From the NCBI GenBank assembly GCA_963402885.1, contig OY727094.1, positions 6,822,501 through 6,886,500 on the forward strand: a DNA stretch of 64,000 nucleotides, in the 5' to 3' direction. This stretch comes from Antedon bifida (lineage: Eukaryota; Echinodermata; Crinoidea; Comatulida; Antedonidae). Shown piece after piece: positions 31,808 to 53,036 of the stretch; position 1 is the stretch's first letter; every line of letters starts with the position of its first letter. The translations under genes were made by a program, and so were the position numbers. The notes beneath the pieces are model-generated. The model saw nothing but the letters and a program-made list of their open reading frames with translations, was not told the DNA's origin and ran no database searches.

Positions 31808-32010
31808 TAAAGGCCAACACAGACAGCGTCGTACAAAGAGGCCCGACGAGTCGTATATGTTTCAAGTTCTCCAGAGACGACCTAAAAACTACACCCTGAC
31901 GCCATCTTTAAGGCGACTCGTCTCGTCAGGATTCATTTCAGACCGCCGAGTCAAGACGTTTCATCGGTCCTCATCGTCGTCGCGTACGATGCTGTCTGAG
32001 TTGGCCTTAA
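31808..32010. mobile_element. MITE family 3, copy 1
   Basis: The left end TAAAGGCCAACACAGACAGC-GTCGTAC and right end GTACGATGCTGTCTGAGTTGGCCTTAA are inverted. About 200 bp, GC-rich interior (GACGAGTCGTATATG, GGCGACTCGTCTCGTC), no coding content. Copies at 34966-35168 and 39529-39713. Confidence 0.75.
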
Positions 32011-32171
32011 TGCGTGGTTCCCACTAGAGACGCAACACAACGACGTAACGCAACGCAAGGGATTTTACCAATCACAAGCGATTAATTATTCCAACTGTCG
32101 CTTGTCATTGGTCAACTAGCTTGCGTTGCGTCTACGTCCTTGCGGTGCATCCTAGTGGGAACCAAGCTTTA
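32009..32171. mobile_element. MITE family 1, short form, abutting family 3
   Basis: ATGCGTGGTTCCCACTAGAG on the left and TAGTGGGAACCAAGCTTTA on the right, with a CCAATCACAAGCGAT core. It lies directly against the family 3 element and 28 bp before the splice acceptor of the broken exon at 32200, close enough to displace a branch point. Confidence 0.75.
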
Positions 32172-32199
32172 GTAAGTACGTCAAATATTACTTCTGTAG

Positions 32200-32421
32200 G
32201 CGATTGTCTGACCTTTCACAAGGGAATGAAGTTTTCAACCAAAGACCAAGACAACGATGGAGTAACCTACAATTGTGCCGTTAAGTATACTGGTGCATGG
32301 TGGTTTAAGTAACCTAAATGGTAAATTTGATGACGTCGACAAAGTTGCTTTTGGCATCATATGGATGGGACAAGTAGACCGTCTCTTTACACGATATTAT
32401 CGGGCAAGTATGAAACTGTGA
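32200..32421 (+). pseudogene. Broken fibrinogen last exon, unit I
   Basis: The acceptor TTCTGTAG matches FREP-B. The frame encodes [19 protein letters not shown] and GAWWFK, then stops at once because about 17 bp present in unit II are missing at the position of the conserved cysteine. Past the deletion the sequence still aligns to RASMKL and then reads a stop in place of the FREP-B RRTR tail. It is a pseudo-exon. Confidence 0.8.
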
Positions 32422-32814
32422 AGAACAAGCACTGGATAGACGGAGGGAGTGAATTGTCATGAGTTTCTTTCTTTCTTATCGTCTCACATTTAATATTTGT
32501 AGATTAATTATTGTAGCTAAAACTAAAACAAAATAGGAATGTTTGAAGAAAAAAAAAATGTTTGTGTTGGGTTTTAACTTTCCTTTAAACGTGACGCAAG
32601 CGGGTTTCCTGACGCTTACTCGTCCTTGTGGGAACCAATGTTGTTTCCCACTTGGATACTACGTAAGCCAACCTTTAGCAATTTGACCAATCACGAAGTG
32701 ATATGTCATCGGAACTGTCGCTGCTTTACGTCTTTAAGTGGAAACCAAACCTTACAAGAAATTTCCTTTTTATCAATGTAAATTTTAAATGTAGACGCGG
32801 TGATAGTAGTTCTA

Positions 32815-33000
32815 TAGTAGGCCTATACAAATAATGAATGTTATGAGTGTAATGGTACAAATAGGCCTAATGGCATGAGGTGAATGAGGCAACGCCGAGT
32901 TGATATTTAACCTTTCATCATTCACCAATTAATGCCATTATTTGTACCATTACACGAATATAATACATTCATTATTTGTTTTATATAACATCTAAATAGA
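32815..33000. mobile_element. Palindromic AT-rich element, unit I
   Basis: Imperfect inverted repeat with CAAATAATGAATGTT at the left, its inverse near 32965, GTAATGGTACAAATA arms and a GAATGATGAAAGG-type core. The partner in unit II is 36030-36190. A half copy lies near 8175-8220. Confidence 0.6.
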
Positions 33001-33177
33001 TTCCTGTCATTTGAATCAAATAAAAGGTAGCCCTAGCCAAGGTCTACATTTCATTCACATTAATTAAAACATTTGATTTTGAATAATATCATATTAAATG
33101 TTATATTTATATGGATTTTATAAACACACCTACTTTAGTGTTAATTATGCCAACAGACGACCAAACAATCCTAGGCA

Positions 33178-33545
33178 TAGCGAGGCTAAAACCCCTACTA
33201 GGCTAGGCCTAGCCTAATACTAACAGGCCTAGGCCTAGCTAGGAGGCTAGGCCTTGACCTAGGCCTAGTACTAGCTTTGCTGAAAGGCAAAACTTCGACA
33301 GACAATTGGAACTTATCTAGGCTAATTATGGTTTTTCCAACCAGAGATGTTCCCATTAATTAATCAAAATCCTACACACGATCTAAAGCTAAATGCCTTT
33401 TTGATCTAAACTAGTACATATATCTCTCCAGAAATGTACACACATGACGAAAATACAGTCATCATAACATTCAAATCGCCGCGAAAGTACAAAATAGGTG
33501 GCGCTGTTGTATTTCAAAAGCAATAGTATAAAACAAAATATTTTC
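33178..33545 (+). repeat. Dispersed element E2, copy 2
   Basis: See 25905-26220 for shared words. It ends with GCGCTGTTGTATTTCAAAAG. Unit II retains only the first part (to about 36565), because a deletion removed the rest together with E1. Confidence 0.6.
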
Positions 33546-33574
33546 CAAACGCGAAAAGATTTTTTTTTCGTACA

Positions 33575-33690
33575 CGAAAAAAATTACTATTGAACGATCG
33601 TTTAATAGTGCGTACTATTGCACGCCATGTGACCCACATTCGTCCAATCAAATGAGAGAAATGTATTTAGGTGTTATATAATAAACCATA
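33575..33690 (+). repeat. Dispersed element E1, copy 2
   Basis: Matches 25275-25395, with ATTGAACGATCGTTTAATAG and GTACTATTGCACGCCATGTG. Missing from unit II. Confidence 0.65.
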
Positions 33691-34965
33691 CACGGCATTG
33701 AATAAGTAGTCCGGCTAACTGGCTACCGACGCTATTTTTATAGTGGGGACACATTTTGCGGAAGCTTGCATTATATAAATTGATTTTGTTTTTTCTCTCT
33801 GATACAATTGATCTAGCGTTACAAAGCTATATAATCTTGACTAATAAATAACATACTGACTGCGGCTGAGCGCGAAATTTATGAGCGCGTATTCGAGTGG
33901 CAATGGCATGAAGCGCTTTATATATATAGAGATTATCTAGCGGGCTAGGTTATGTAGGGCGGCTTTTTTTAATTCTTCCACACAGAAAATAATGAATATT
34001 TCATGATACATACGAGAAAAAAAAATCCCATCCAATCCATGTCAATTTATCTCCTAAATGTTCTTCTTCTTCTTCGAATGTGAAGACTGCTCCTCTAAAT
34101 CTGTTTTGCTAGCTCTACAGTATTTGGTTGTGTGGCATTATTTTATTTACTTATTCTTTTACAGAGAATATCATGCATTGACAATAAAGCAATGAAAAAA
34201 AATCATTTTATATGTAGATATTGTGGATAGAGCCAAATATAGAAAATAACATGCATGTTATTTAGGAATACTTTAATGAAGTAAATTACGTGACATATCC
34301 AACAAAATTGATGCTGTTAAGTGACATTAGTAGTTGACTTTTGTTAATAAAACCTTAAAAAATCAATAATGTAGATATTGTGGATAGAGGCAAGTAATAA
34401 TAATAAGAAAATATAATAATAGGAAAATAACATGCACATTACTTAGGAATACAGTACTTTATTACCTAAGTATATATACGCAAATGTTTGCGGACAAAAT
34501 TCGAACGTCATGCGATAAAGGACCGCCGACGACATTCAACAACCGCCACACGGCACTGAGTATAGTACAATTGTGGTGGTATAATAATTGGAACAATTGT
34601 ATACAATAAAAAGAAATGCTTAACCGCAAAGACGGGTAAGTTGGGTACAAATTGTAAACTGTTATTGTTATATACGCGGTAGAGTTAAAACATTGATTCA
34701 CAAAAACTGTGTAAAGATATATCAATATAATATAAATATATAATCTGAAACCATTTTTATTACACCTGAAACTTAAAAAAGGCCTCTTTTTACCACCACT
34801 AACTTGAGTAAATTAAACATATCTAGACCATTTTGAAAATTTACCTTGTGTTTGGAATGATAAAATACGGCCGGCAGAACATTTTGCAATATAATAATTT
34901 ATTTCAATTCTGTGTAGATATTTTTATGTTGTGTATGGAGCAGTTTGTTTCGAATTTGGGTCGAC

Positions 34966-35168
34966 TAAAGGCCAACACAGACAGCGTCGTACAAAGAGGC
35001 CCGACGAGTCGTATATGTTTCAAGTTCTCCAGAGACGACCTAAAAACTACACCCTGACGCCATCTTTAAGGCGACTCGTCTCGTCAGGATTCATTTCAGA
35101 CCGCCGAGTCAAGACGTTTCATCGGTCCTCATCGTCGTCGCGTACGATGCTGTCTGAGTTGGCCTTAA
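34966..35168. mobile_element. MITE family 3, copy 2
   Basis: Same element and ends as 31808-32010, duplicated as part of unit II. Confidence 0.75.
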
Positions 35169-35329
35169 TGCGTGGTTCCCACTAGAGACGCAACACAACG
35201 ACGTAACGCAACGCAAGGGATTTTACCAATCACAAGCGATTAATTATTCCAACTGTCGCTTGTCATTGGTCAACTAGCTTGCGTTGCGTCTACGTCCTTG
35301 CGGTGCATCCTAGTGGGAACCAAGCTTTA
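35167..35329. mobile_element. MITE family 1, short form (unit II)
   Basis: Duplicate of 32009-32171 with the same adjacency to family 3 and the same distance (28 bp) to the next splice acceptor. Confidence 0.75.
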
Positions 35330-35357
35330 GTAAGTACGTCAAATATTCCTTCTGTAG

Positions 35358-35594
35358 GCGATTGTCTGACCTTTCACAAGGGAATGAAGTTTTCAACCAA
35401 AGACCAAGACAACGATGGAGTAACCTACAATTGTGCCGTTAAGTATACTGGTGCATGGTGGTTTAAGACGTGCTTTTTTGATTCACCTAAATGGTAAATT
35501 TGATGACGTCGACAAAGTTGCTTTTGGCATCATATGGATGGGACAAGTAGACCGTCTCTTTACACGATATTATCGGGCAAGTATGAAACTGTGA
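35358..35594 (+). pseudogene. Broken fibrinogen last exon, unit II
   Basis: It keeps the conserved cysteine region lost from unit I (FKTCF). One extra base in the T run after TGC (TTTTTTGATTC, versus TTTGAGGTTC in FREP-B) shifts the frame into a stop about eight codons later. The 3' part again ends AAACTGTGA. Both duplicates are broken by different lesions after a shared change at the C-terminus. Confidence 0.8.
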
Positions 35595-36029
35595 AGAACA
35601 AGCACTGGATAGACGGAGGGAGTGAATTGTCATGAGTTTCTTTCTTTCTTATCGTCTCACATTTAATATTTGTAGATTAATTATTGTAGCTAAAACTAAA
35701 ACAAAATAGGAATGTTTAAAGAAAAAAAAATGTTTGTGTTGGGTTTTAACTTTTCTTTAAACGTGGTTCCCACTAGCGACGCAAGCGAGTTTACCTGACG
35801 CTTGTGAATGATAAACTCGCTTACTCGTCCTAGTGGGAACCAATGTTGTTTCCCACTTGGATACTACGTAAGCCCGCCTTTAGCAATTTAACCAACGAAG
35901 TAATATGTCATCGGAACTGTCGCTGCATTATGTCTAAGTGGGGAACCAAGCCTTACAAGAAATTTCCTTTTTATCAATGTAAATTTAAAATTAATGTAGA
36001 CGCGGTGATAGTAGTTCTATAGTACACAA

Positions 36030-36190
36030 ATAATGAATGTTTTATATTCGTGTAATGGTACAAATAATCGGCATGAGGTGAATGATGAAAGGTTATATAT
36101 CAACGAGATATCTAACTTTTCATCATTCACCAAATGCCATTATTTGTACCAATTACACGAATATAATACATTCATTATTTGTTTTATATA
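36030..36190. mobile_element. Palindromic AT-rich element, unit II
   Basis: Cleaner version of 32815-33000. Arms AATAATGAATGTTTTATATT and its inverse, GTAATGGTACAAATAAT, and GGTGAATGATGAAAGGTTA facing its inverse around ATATCAACGAGATAT. Confidence 0.65.
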
Positions 36191-37173
36191 ACATCTAAAT
36201 AGATTCCTGTCATTTGAATCATAGAGATATTATAGTGAACTATAATATCTCTATGTTGGAATCAAATAAAAGGTAGCTCTATCCAAGGCCTACAATTCAT
36301 TCACATTAATTAAAACAGTAACATTTGGTTTTTAATAATATTATATTAAATGTTATATTTATATGGATTTTATAAACACACCTACTTTTGTTTTATACCT
36401 CCATGATTATGCCAACAGACGACCAAACAATTCTAGGTCTAGCAAGGCTAAAATTCCTAGCCTTTAGGCTAGGCCTTGACCTAGGCTAGGCCTAGTACTA
36501 GCTTGGCTGAAAGGCAAAACTTCGACAGCCAATTGGAACTTATCTAGGCTAATTATGGTTTTTCCAACTCCTTTTTAATTTATATATATAGAGATTATCT
36601 AGAGGGCTAGGTTATGTAGGGCGGCTTTATTTAATTCGACACAGAAAATAATGAATATTTCATGATACACAAAAAAATCCCATCCAATCCATGTCAATTT
36701 ATCTCCTAAATGTTGTTGTTCTTCTTCTTCTTCGTATTTGGAGCCAACTTCAAATGTGAAGACTCTGCTCCTCTAACTCTGTTTTGCTAGCTCTACAGTA
36801 TTTGGTTGTGTTGCATTATTTTATTTACTTATTCTTTTACAGAGAATATCATGCATTGACAATAAAGCAATGAAAAAAAAAAAAATTTATATGTAGATAT
36901 TGCGGATAGAGCCAAATATAGAAAATAACATGCATATTATTTAGGAATACTTTAATGAAGTAAATTACGTGACATATCTAACAAAATTGTTAAAATTTAA
37001 AACAATAAAATGCTGTTAAGTGACATTAGTAGTTGACTTTTGTTAATAAAATCTTAAAAAATCAATTATGTAGATATTGTGGATAGAGGCAGGTAATAAT
37101 AATAAGAAAATATAATAATAGGAAAATAACATGCACATTACTTAGGAATACAGTACTTTATTACCTAAGTATA

Positions 37174-38022
37174 TTACGTGAAATATATTACCAAGATTTT
37201 AAAATTGAATGACCTTTAAAACAATAAAATGCTGTTCAGTCACGTTAGTAGTTGACTTTTGTTAAAAAAAACCCCGCTAATAATTATATCAGGTACATAA
37301 ACTTACATATTTACACAGACGAGCAGTAACGGTATGCGCAAACCCACATGCTTGTCCCACGTAGAATCTGTATCTATCAGCCGGTTTTCACTCAACCACG
37401 TTTTGTGTAAATATGATGTGCCCAAATATGGTAGAGATATGGCGTCATTGTGTCCATATGCGTCATTGTGTCCATATGGGCACAGCACATTTTTCACAAG
37501 TTTGATAGTGTAGACAGAGCTTAAAATGGACACAACATAGATTCTATATTTTCTGCTTACCGTTACGGCTCGTCTATGTAAATTGGCCTTTGAGCAAGGT
37601 TAGCAACAAGTAACACGTAAGGATGGAATCTGAAGCTTTTTTTTTTCTATGCACAGTGACTCAAATTCTACAATACAGAGCTTTCCATTTCTATTTATTA
37701 GTAGGAACACTCGTACTGTATTAAGGGGAAACATTTTTTTTTGGTCCAGAAGATGTCCCCTTAATAGAGGTTTTACTGCAGTGGTTACCATGTGTTTGTA
37801 TAAGAACGAAAATAATTAAGTTGTGCAAGAATTCTATTATGTAAACAGAGAGAGCCTGATTTTGGCTTCTCAGAACACGCATCTTCTTGCTATTAAACAA
37901 GTAGAGAATAATCTTGATTTTTTTTCTTCATATTATTTTTTCTCATTAAAAAGGGCACTTTAAGTATGACATAATTTTGTCATGGTTTTAAAGGCTTTGT
38001 AATTTTTCCCTCTAAATATAAT
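37174..38022. other. Between the duplication and NOP2; repeats only
   Basis: Contains a MITE family 2 copy (37375-37525, CACTCAACCACGTTTTGTGT to TTTGATAGTGTAGACAGAGC) with an internal 18-bp duplication of CATTGTGTCCATATG. It also contains a TTAAGGGGA-type element (37655-37785). No gene is seen. The NOP2 3' UTR must enter this region from the right. Confidence 0.5.
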
Positions 38023-47387
<9,365 letters not shown>

Positions 47388-47625
47388 TTAAAATTTAAAA
47401 GGAGGCAACTGACTTTAAAACGTGGTATCTCGTGTGTCGCAAGTGTACTCAACTAAGTCTATATAACCGACAACCGGATGCTTAGAATATTTAATCTGGA
47501 TAAGTTATCTAATAGAAACAATTAAAAGTATAGATACTGCAGTCGTGTAAATATCCAATAATAATTATAAACATTGCGTTTTTTTTTGCTAGGTTAAGCA
47601 CTCTCTGAGGTGATTTTTTGGAACC
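47388..47625. promoter_or_regulatory. Shared bidirectional promoter region of NOP2 and SCLY
   Basis: The start codons of NOP2 (minus) and SCLY (plus) are separated by only 238 bp, so both 5' UTRs and the core promoters must lie here unless an unseen 5' exon exists. No TATA box is placed convincingly. A stretch with TATATAACC at about 47460 is the nearest candidate. The pairing is probably an arrangement for co-expression of housekeeping genes; that is inference. Confidence 0.6.
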
Positions 47626-50600
47626 ATGTCCAATTTACGACGGTAGGCTTACGTTATTTCACATATATTTTCTGGAAATTGTAAATAGTATAGCCAAGGC
47701 GGGGCCTGGTACTAAAATAAGGCCAATAAATAACGTATTCTGGAGGATATGGATATTAATATTATTATTCATGCTAATTTTTGGTTTACTGGGTATGGAA
47801 CGTCAATGTATGGCGCGCCAAAGGTGTCACAATTTATCTTTTCTTAATTTACTGTTTCAGGGCGTTCCAGGATGTAATGGAAATCTGAGATGAACAAACA
47901 AACTTTTTTTTTTCACCTTTCAAAAGTGGAGCTGAAGATCAGAAAGAACTCGCTCGACCCTCTAATCTAAATCTGTCTATACTTTTTTTCAGAGTGTATC
48001 TTGACTGCAATGCAACAACTTTTCTTGAGGCAGATGTCTTGCAAGAAATCCACAGTGCCTTGGAAACAGCCTGGGGAAACCCAAGTAGTTCATATAAAGC
48101 AGGTTGGTTGTGAATGTACATATTTCTCAAATAATTTATAGGCCTAACTTGGTGCAAATTTGATTGATTAAATGTTGACACAACTGACCCTTCCCAAAAA
48201 TTGTTTTTTTTTTTTTGTAGAAATTGCAGCATGCATTAGTGCAATTTCTATTTAAAAAAAAAAATTGTATTGTCCTTTATCTTAAATATGTATTTTTTTT
48301 TGGACTAGGGAAAGATGCAAAAAAAATTATAAACGCTGCAAGATCACATGTTGCAGAAATGGTTGGCGGTCAGAGTGATGACATCATTTTCACATCAGGA
48401 GGAACAGAAGTATGAAACATTTGAAAATATGTTTAGGCCCAGCCTACAAACGAAAAACAAGAAGAGTTACTAAAATTGCAAACCATAGCCCATTGTACCA
48501 AATCGAGAACTAAAAATACCTATACTCATATCCAGAAATAATTGAGAAGGGTGAAAATTGTAATTATACACCATTTTTACTCATATCAACCCTTTTTTTC
48601 AGGCGAATAACATGGTTTTCCATTCAGTACTGAAATACTTTAAAGACGTTTTCCCTTCAGTTGATAATGGAACAGTCCAATCAAGACCGCATATCATCAC
48701 CTCGAATATGGAACATGATTCTGTGAAGCTACCACTTGAGCATTTCGTCAAAGAAGGCATAATTGGTAGGAAGTTGTGTCATGAATAATTAATGCATATC
48801 ATAATTTATACATACTGTATTTTTGCATATCATAATTATTTATTCACAGCATAATAATTTATGCATATCATAATAATTTATGCAAATCACAATCATTTAT
48901 GCAAATCACAATCATTTATGCATACAACAATTTATGGAAATCACAATAATTTATGCATAATTATAAATAATAATTTATGCATATCATAATAATTTATGCA
49001 TATAATAATTCATGCACATAATAATTCATGCATAATAATTTATGCATATCACAATAATTTATACATATGATAATTTGTGCAGCATAATAATTCATGCAAA
49101 TTAAAATTTTTAATTTATTATGATAATGAAAAGTTATGTCTTAATGTTTCTTTTTTGTTCATTCCAGATGTGACATATATTCCAGCATCCAAACTCACAG
49201 GCATGGTAAATGTCGATGATGTCATAGCAGCTATTCGCCCAACAACTTGTTTAATCACAATAATGATGGCTAACAACGAAACTGGAATAATACAAGTACC
49301 TATCCAATTCCTTGTATAGTATAATGTTTCTTAATTACTTAAGACTGGCATTTATCTTTTTGCTTCAGTCAAAATAGTTAAGTGCTTAAATAAAAAAATG
49401 AGGCTATAATATTTATCAAACCATTTATTTTTATTCAAAAATTGATTTCCTCATCTAAGATTAAAAAAAAAATTGCTTAAGGTTATTTGAAAATCATTTA
49501 CTTGAAAACAAAGTTTTATATGATTTTTTATGATGTAATCCGAATGAGGTGTTTATGGGTTCTAATTGATCACTTATTGACAGCTTATTTAAGATAGTCA
49601 AATATTAATTTGTTCCAAATATTTGTTAAGCCAATTTCAGAAATCAGCAAGCGTGTGAAATCCGTAAAAAGAAATGTGAAAGCTGAAGTTAAACAGATAC
49701 TACTGCATACTGACGCAGCTCAGGCTATTGGAAAAATCCCAGTTGACGTGCAAGAACTCGAGGTTGACTATCTTACTATTGTAGGCCATAAAGTAAGTAA
49801 ATTAACATGTTAGAGATATTAATTAATAAGAATAATGTATAACATCTTGGTTACTTTAAAGCCTCGTCGCTGAAAGGTTCATGATCTTCTCCATCTGGGC
49901 TGCCTTGGAAATTCATCTCACAAGTTTTCTCCATTCGTTTCTTTTCTGTGCAATTGCTTGGTTACAAAAGAAAGTAAGTGTTTTGAGTATAAAAAACCCA
50001 AATTAATGCATCATTAATTTTTATTACAATTAAAAGCTGCTTTTTTCTTTTGAATTGTCCAAATAAATCTAAACAAACAAATGGCATTTTGCACCATGTT
50101 GTCATAATAATCATTTTCTTTATTCTAATAGTTTTATGGGCCAAGAATTGGGGCTTTATATGTACGAGGTCCTGGTAAAGACACTCCGTTGCATCCGATG
50201 CTTTTTGGTGGTGGGCAAGAGAGAAACTTCAGACCAGGGTAAGTATATCATTGCCAGTGGAAACTGAGAATTAGTATCTGTTTCAAGAAATATTACTTGC
50301 AAATTGTTTACCCCACTATTATTAGTAATACCATAAAACCTTGAAAAGAAGCCCATGGGCTTCTTCTTCTTTTAGTACTCTTGGGTGCGCTTCATTTCGA
50401 GATAAGCTTGTTTTCAAGATTACTTTTTCAGATCGAAAAGCCCTTACTTCATACAGACATATGTGTGTAACGATTCAAAAATATTTATTGGTGTAAGGGT
50501 ACAGAGAAGTGTAAAATTAAAAGTAATTAAAATTCAAGGTGATCAATCAATCAATCAACCAAAATCAATTTATTCCATAAAACTAAGGATATGTACAAAT

Positions 50601-53036
50601 ATGTCATCAACAAGTTCTGGAAAAGGGAATTCAAAATAAGTACAGTACAGCTTTTAAGCCGAGACCCTTAAAAAATAATATGGTAATAAGACTAGTTTTA
50701 TATCAATAACAATAACAAAAAAGTTATTTGCTTTTACTTTTATAGAACTGAAAATACAGGGATGATTGCAGGACTGGGCAAGGTAAATTAAAACTAAATA
50801 CATTCAATAATAATTTTAACCCGCAAAATCCACATCTTCCGCGCATTGTCGTAGGGGAGTCCTTATTTTCAACACTGAATTCCAATGCTAAAATATTTTA
50901 TTGTACAATATCTAAAAAAATCTAAAAATGTTTTACTCTTTGCAGGCTGCAGAACTTGTTGTTAAACACCTACTATCATACCAAACTCATATGAGAGAAA
51001 TTAGAGATTATTTAGAATCAAGGCTACAGGTAAGTGATACATTTATTGTTAAAAATTAAATAATATCCTTAATCCTTCTTAACTTAATAACAAAAGAAAA
51101 CAAACAATAGAAACATTTCATATTTTCATAATATTATCTTAATATAATTGTAGCAGTCATGGCTAATCCACAAATCTTCCAATTTGTGTTTAAATATCTG
51201 AAAAGTGTGTCTTGTGGGACTTGAACATGTGTCCTCTAGCATGCAGGATGTGTATCAAACCCGGCCAGTAGACCACAGAGCATATAATTTGTACAGATTA
51301 TATGACAGAAGATCCCGGTGTGTTTATGACACTATTTCTATATTATTTCTTTCTTATTAGTCAATTGTATTAGTTAAAACATGTCACTAAAGATAAATAA
51401 AGTAAAGAGTTCAAGTATGCTAATTAATGTGTTTGTTTTTCAAAAGGATGTGTTTGACGATCGAATACATTTTAATGGGCGATTTACTGGAAGTCACAGA
51501 ATACCAAATACATGTAATGTGTCAATAAAAGGACCTAAGTTAAAAGGTACAATGAACTGAGCCTGTCGTCTGCCCGACAACCTTTCAACAAGCTTACAGT
51601 TTATATGTTGAATTAAAAGCCCCCTTAACTCCCTTAACTTAAAACGTATGGCCTAAGCACCTTTACTTCTGCTGCCTCTCGCTTATGGAATGACCTACTC
51701 GCCTCTTTTAGGTGATGTTCTTCTACTATCGCCTTTAAATCTGCCTTGAAAACTCATCTTTTTCTTTTAAATTGAGCTCTCTCATACACTGTGCCTTTGA
51801 TCACTTACTGCTGGAATTGGCGCATTACAAATTCGTATTATTATTATTAGTATTAACTCATTCTTTAGTTTAGTAAAGGCCTTCCAACCGGCCTAATTTT
51901 GAGGCCCTTTAACTTGCCTATAGTTGAATTAACATCCTTTCAATTGGCCTAAATTTGAATTATTACAATTCATACAGCCTAATGTTTCATAAAAAAACCT
52001 TAAAGTAAAAGCCTAAAATAAGTTAATTTTGAACAAAACCTGCAGTCTACATGTTATTTTAAATTTATTTAGGCCTAAAATAATAATTTTTTTTATCCAT
52101 CTAGGCTACAAGATTTTAGAATGTGTAAAACACTTGGAAGCTAGTGTTGGTGCAGCCTGCCACTCAGAAAACCGTTGCCAGTAAGCTAAACTAACCTCTA
52201 CATAAACTATATGGCAAACAAATAAAGAGAATCAGAATTTGCAACCCAAAACCCTTACAAAACGTTCACGTGGCTATATTCAAAATCACGGTGCAATTTT
52301 CAAATCCAGAAAAAAATATTCTGATCTTGGGCTACTAGTATCTGTACTGTATAAAAAAAATCACAAAATAAAATAAATTGTTCCACCAATGGTACTTGTT
52401 CCCCCTAAAAATAAAGTCAACCAAGCACTTTCGTTCAAAATAACTTTTCTTTGTATTCCTTTTTTCATTTTGTTGTATCTCAGATTCTTCTCAAACCACC
52501 ATTATTTCTGTGTTATAGACCATCACACATTCTGTTATCTATTAGCATACCATGGGACATAGCGTCAAATGCATTGAGACTCAGTACTGGTCGTCATACA
52601 TCTAAAGAAGATATTGATATTGTTATTGAAGATCTAAAACAAGCTGTTTCTCTACTAGAAGGTATTATTGTTAGTTATTGATATATATATATTGAAAATA
52701 TTTAGACTATATAAATAAATAACAAAATATAAATAAAATATTTAGACATAAACACATGGTAAAAACAACTGATCATAAAATCAATTCTTTCTATAAACTA
52801 TAAGACAGAAAGAAAGTTTCATTTTTATAATTGTTAATTACTGGGTTTGAACCTTTGATTTTACTATTGATGATTTGAGTTTCTTATTTGCCCTTTTGTA
52901 TTTGTTTTTTGAATCACTAACTTTAAGAGCGATATAGTCCAATAATGTATTTGAACTATTGTAATAAAACAGCAAAATTCACTCCATATTTTTATAACAG
53001 TGTTACTCTTTTTTTTTCTTCGCAGAATCAACTTAA
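47626..53036 (+). CDS. SCLY: SCLY: selenocysteine lyase, 13 exons
   Basis: Exons: 47626-47642, 47993-48102, 48309-48409, 48603-48765, 49168-49295, 49631-49792, 50132-50238, 50746-50782, 50946-51029, 51447-51546, 52105-52180, 52519-52661, 53026-53036. All are GT/AG and in phase, giving 412 aa. This PLP-dependent class V aminotransferase-fold enzyme turns L-selenocysteine into alanine and selenide for selenoprotein synthesis. Visible marks are [12 protein letters not shown] at the N-terminus, [46 protein letters not shown], the PLP lysine in TIVGHK (K227), [15 protein letters not shown] and the active-site cysteine in SVGAACHS (C355). The overall pattern fits SCLY better than the mitochondrial desulfurase NFS1, and no mitochondrial leader is seen. 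The first exon (six codons) and last exon (11 bp) are very short. AATAAA is at 53080. Confidence 0.93.
48783..49100 (+). repeat. AT-rich ~20-bp minisatellite in SCLY intron 4
   Basis: Repeated ATAATAATTTATGCATATCA units and CAAATCACAATCATT variants, about 15 copies. Confidence 0.8.
50530..50690 (-). repeat. Possible retroelement 3' tail, minus strand
   Basis: On the minus strand the sequence ends GGAATAAATTGATTTTGGTT then GATTGATTGATT, the form of a non-LTR element 3' end with a short repeated tail. No coding part is recognised. SCLY intron 7. Confidence 0.35.
51180..51305 (-). repeat. tRNA-derived SINE head, minus strand
   Basis: The minus strand reads TGTGGTCTACTGGCCGGG (A-box-like) and ATGTTCAAGTCCC (B-box-like). 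SCLY intron 9. Confidence 0.45.
51640..51852 (+). pseudogene. LINE 3'-end fragment in SCLY intron 10
   Basis: One plus-strand frame reads [18 protein letters not shown], a stop, then [13 protein letters not shown]. This follows the C-terminal pattern (SFAAPRLWNSLP...FK..LKTHLF) of CR1/L2/Rex-type LINE proteins. It is followed by ACAAATTCGTATTATTATTA. A reverse-complement relative is at 41632-41820. Confidence 0.65.

Larger units (their letters stand above)
31514..34469 (+). repeat. Tandem segmental duplication, unit I
   Basis: Starts GTATATATACGCAAATGTTTG and runs to TTACCTAAGTATAT, where unit II begins with the same GTATATATACGC word. It carries, in order, MITE family 3, MITE family 1, a broken fibrinogen last exon, a palindromic element, E2, E1 and the block inverted at 31265. 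Relative to unit II it lacks about 195 bp near 31544. The break is flanked by ATTC in both units, the mark of a microhomology deletion. Confidence 0.85.
34470..37173 (+). repeat. Tandem segmental duplication, unit II
   Basis: Second unit, near-identical to unit I over its first 1.2 kb and more diverged later. It keeps the segment deleted from unit I, but lacks about 0.9 kb (33400-33950 equivalents, including E1). It also has a new perfect hairpin ATAGAGATATTATAGT/ACTATAATATCTCTAT near 36220-36255. It ends with TTACCTAAGTATAT like unit I. Confidence 0.85.

Noticed and set aside
31680-32027. 115-codon plus frame, with relatives at 34833-35185
   Set aside because: It runs across the MITE family 3 terminal inverted repeats and is duplicated only as part of the segmental duplication. 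No domain is recognised.
48783-49100. Regularly spaced repeats that might suggest a CRISPR array
   Set aside because: Low-complexity AT minisatellite within a eukaryotic intron. There are no unique spacers.
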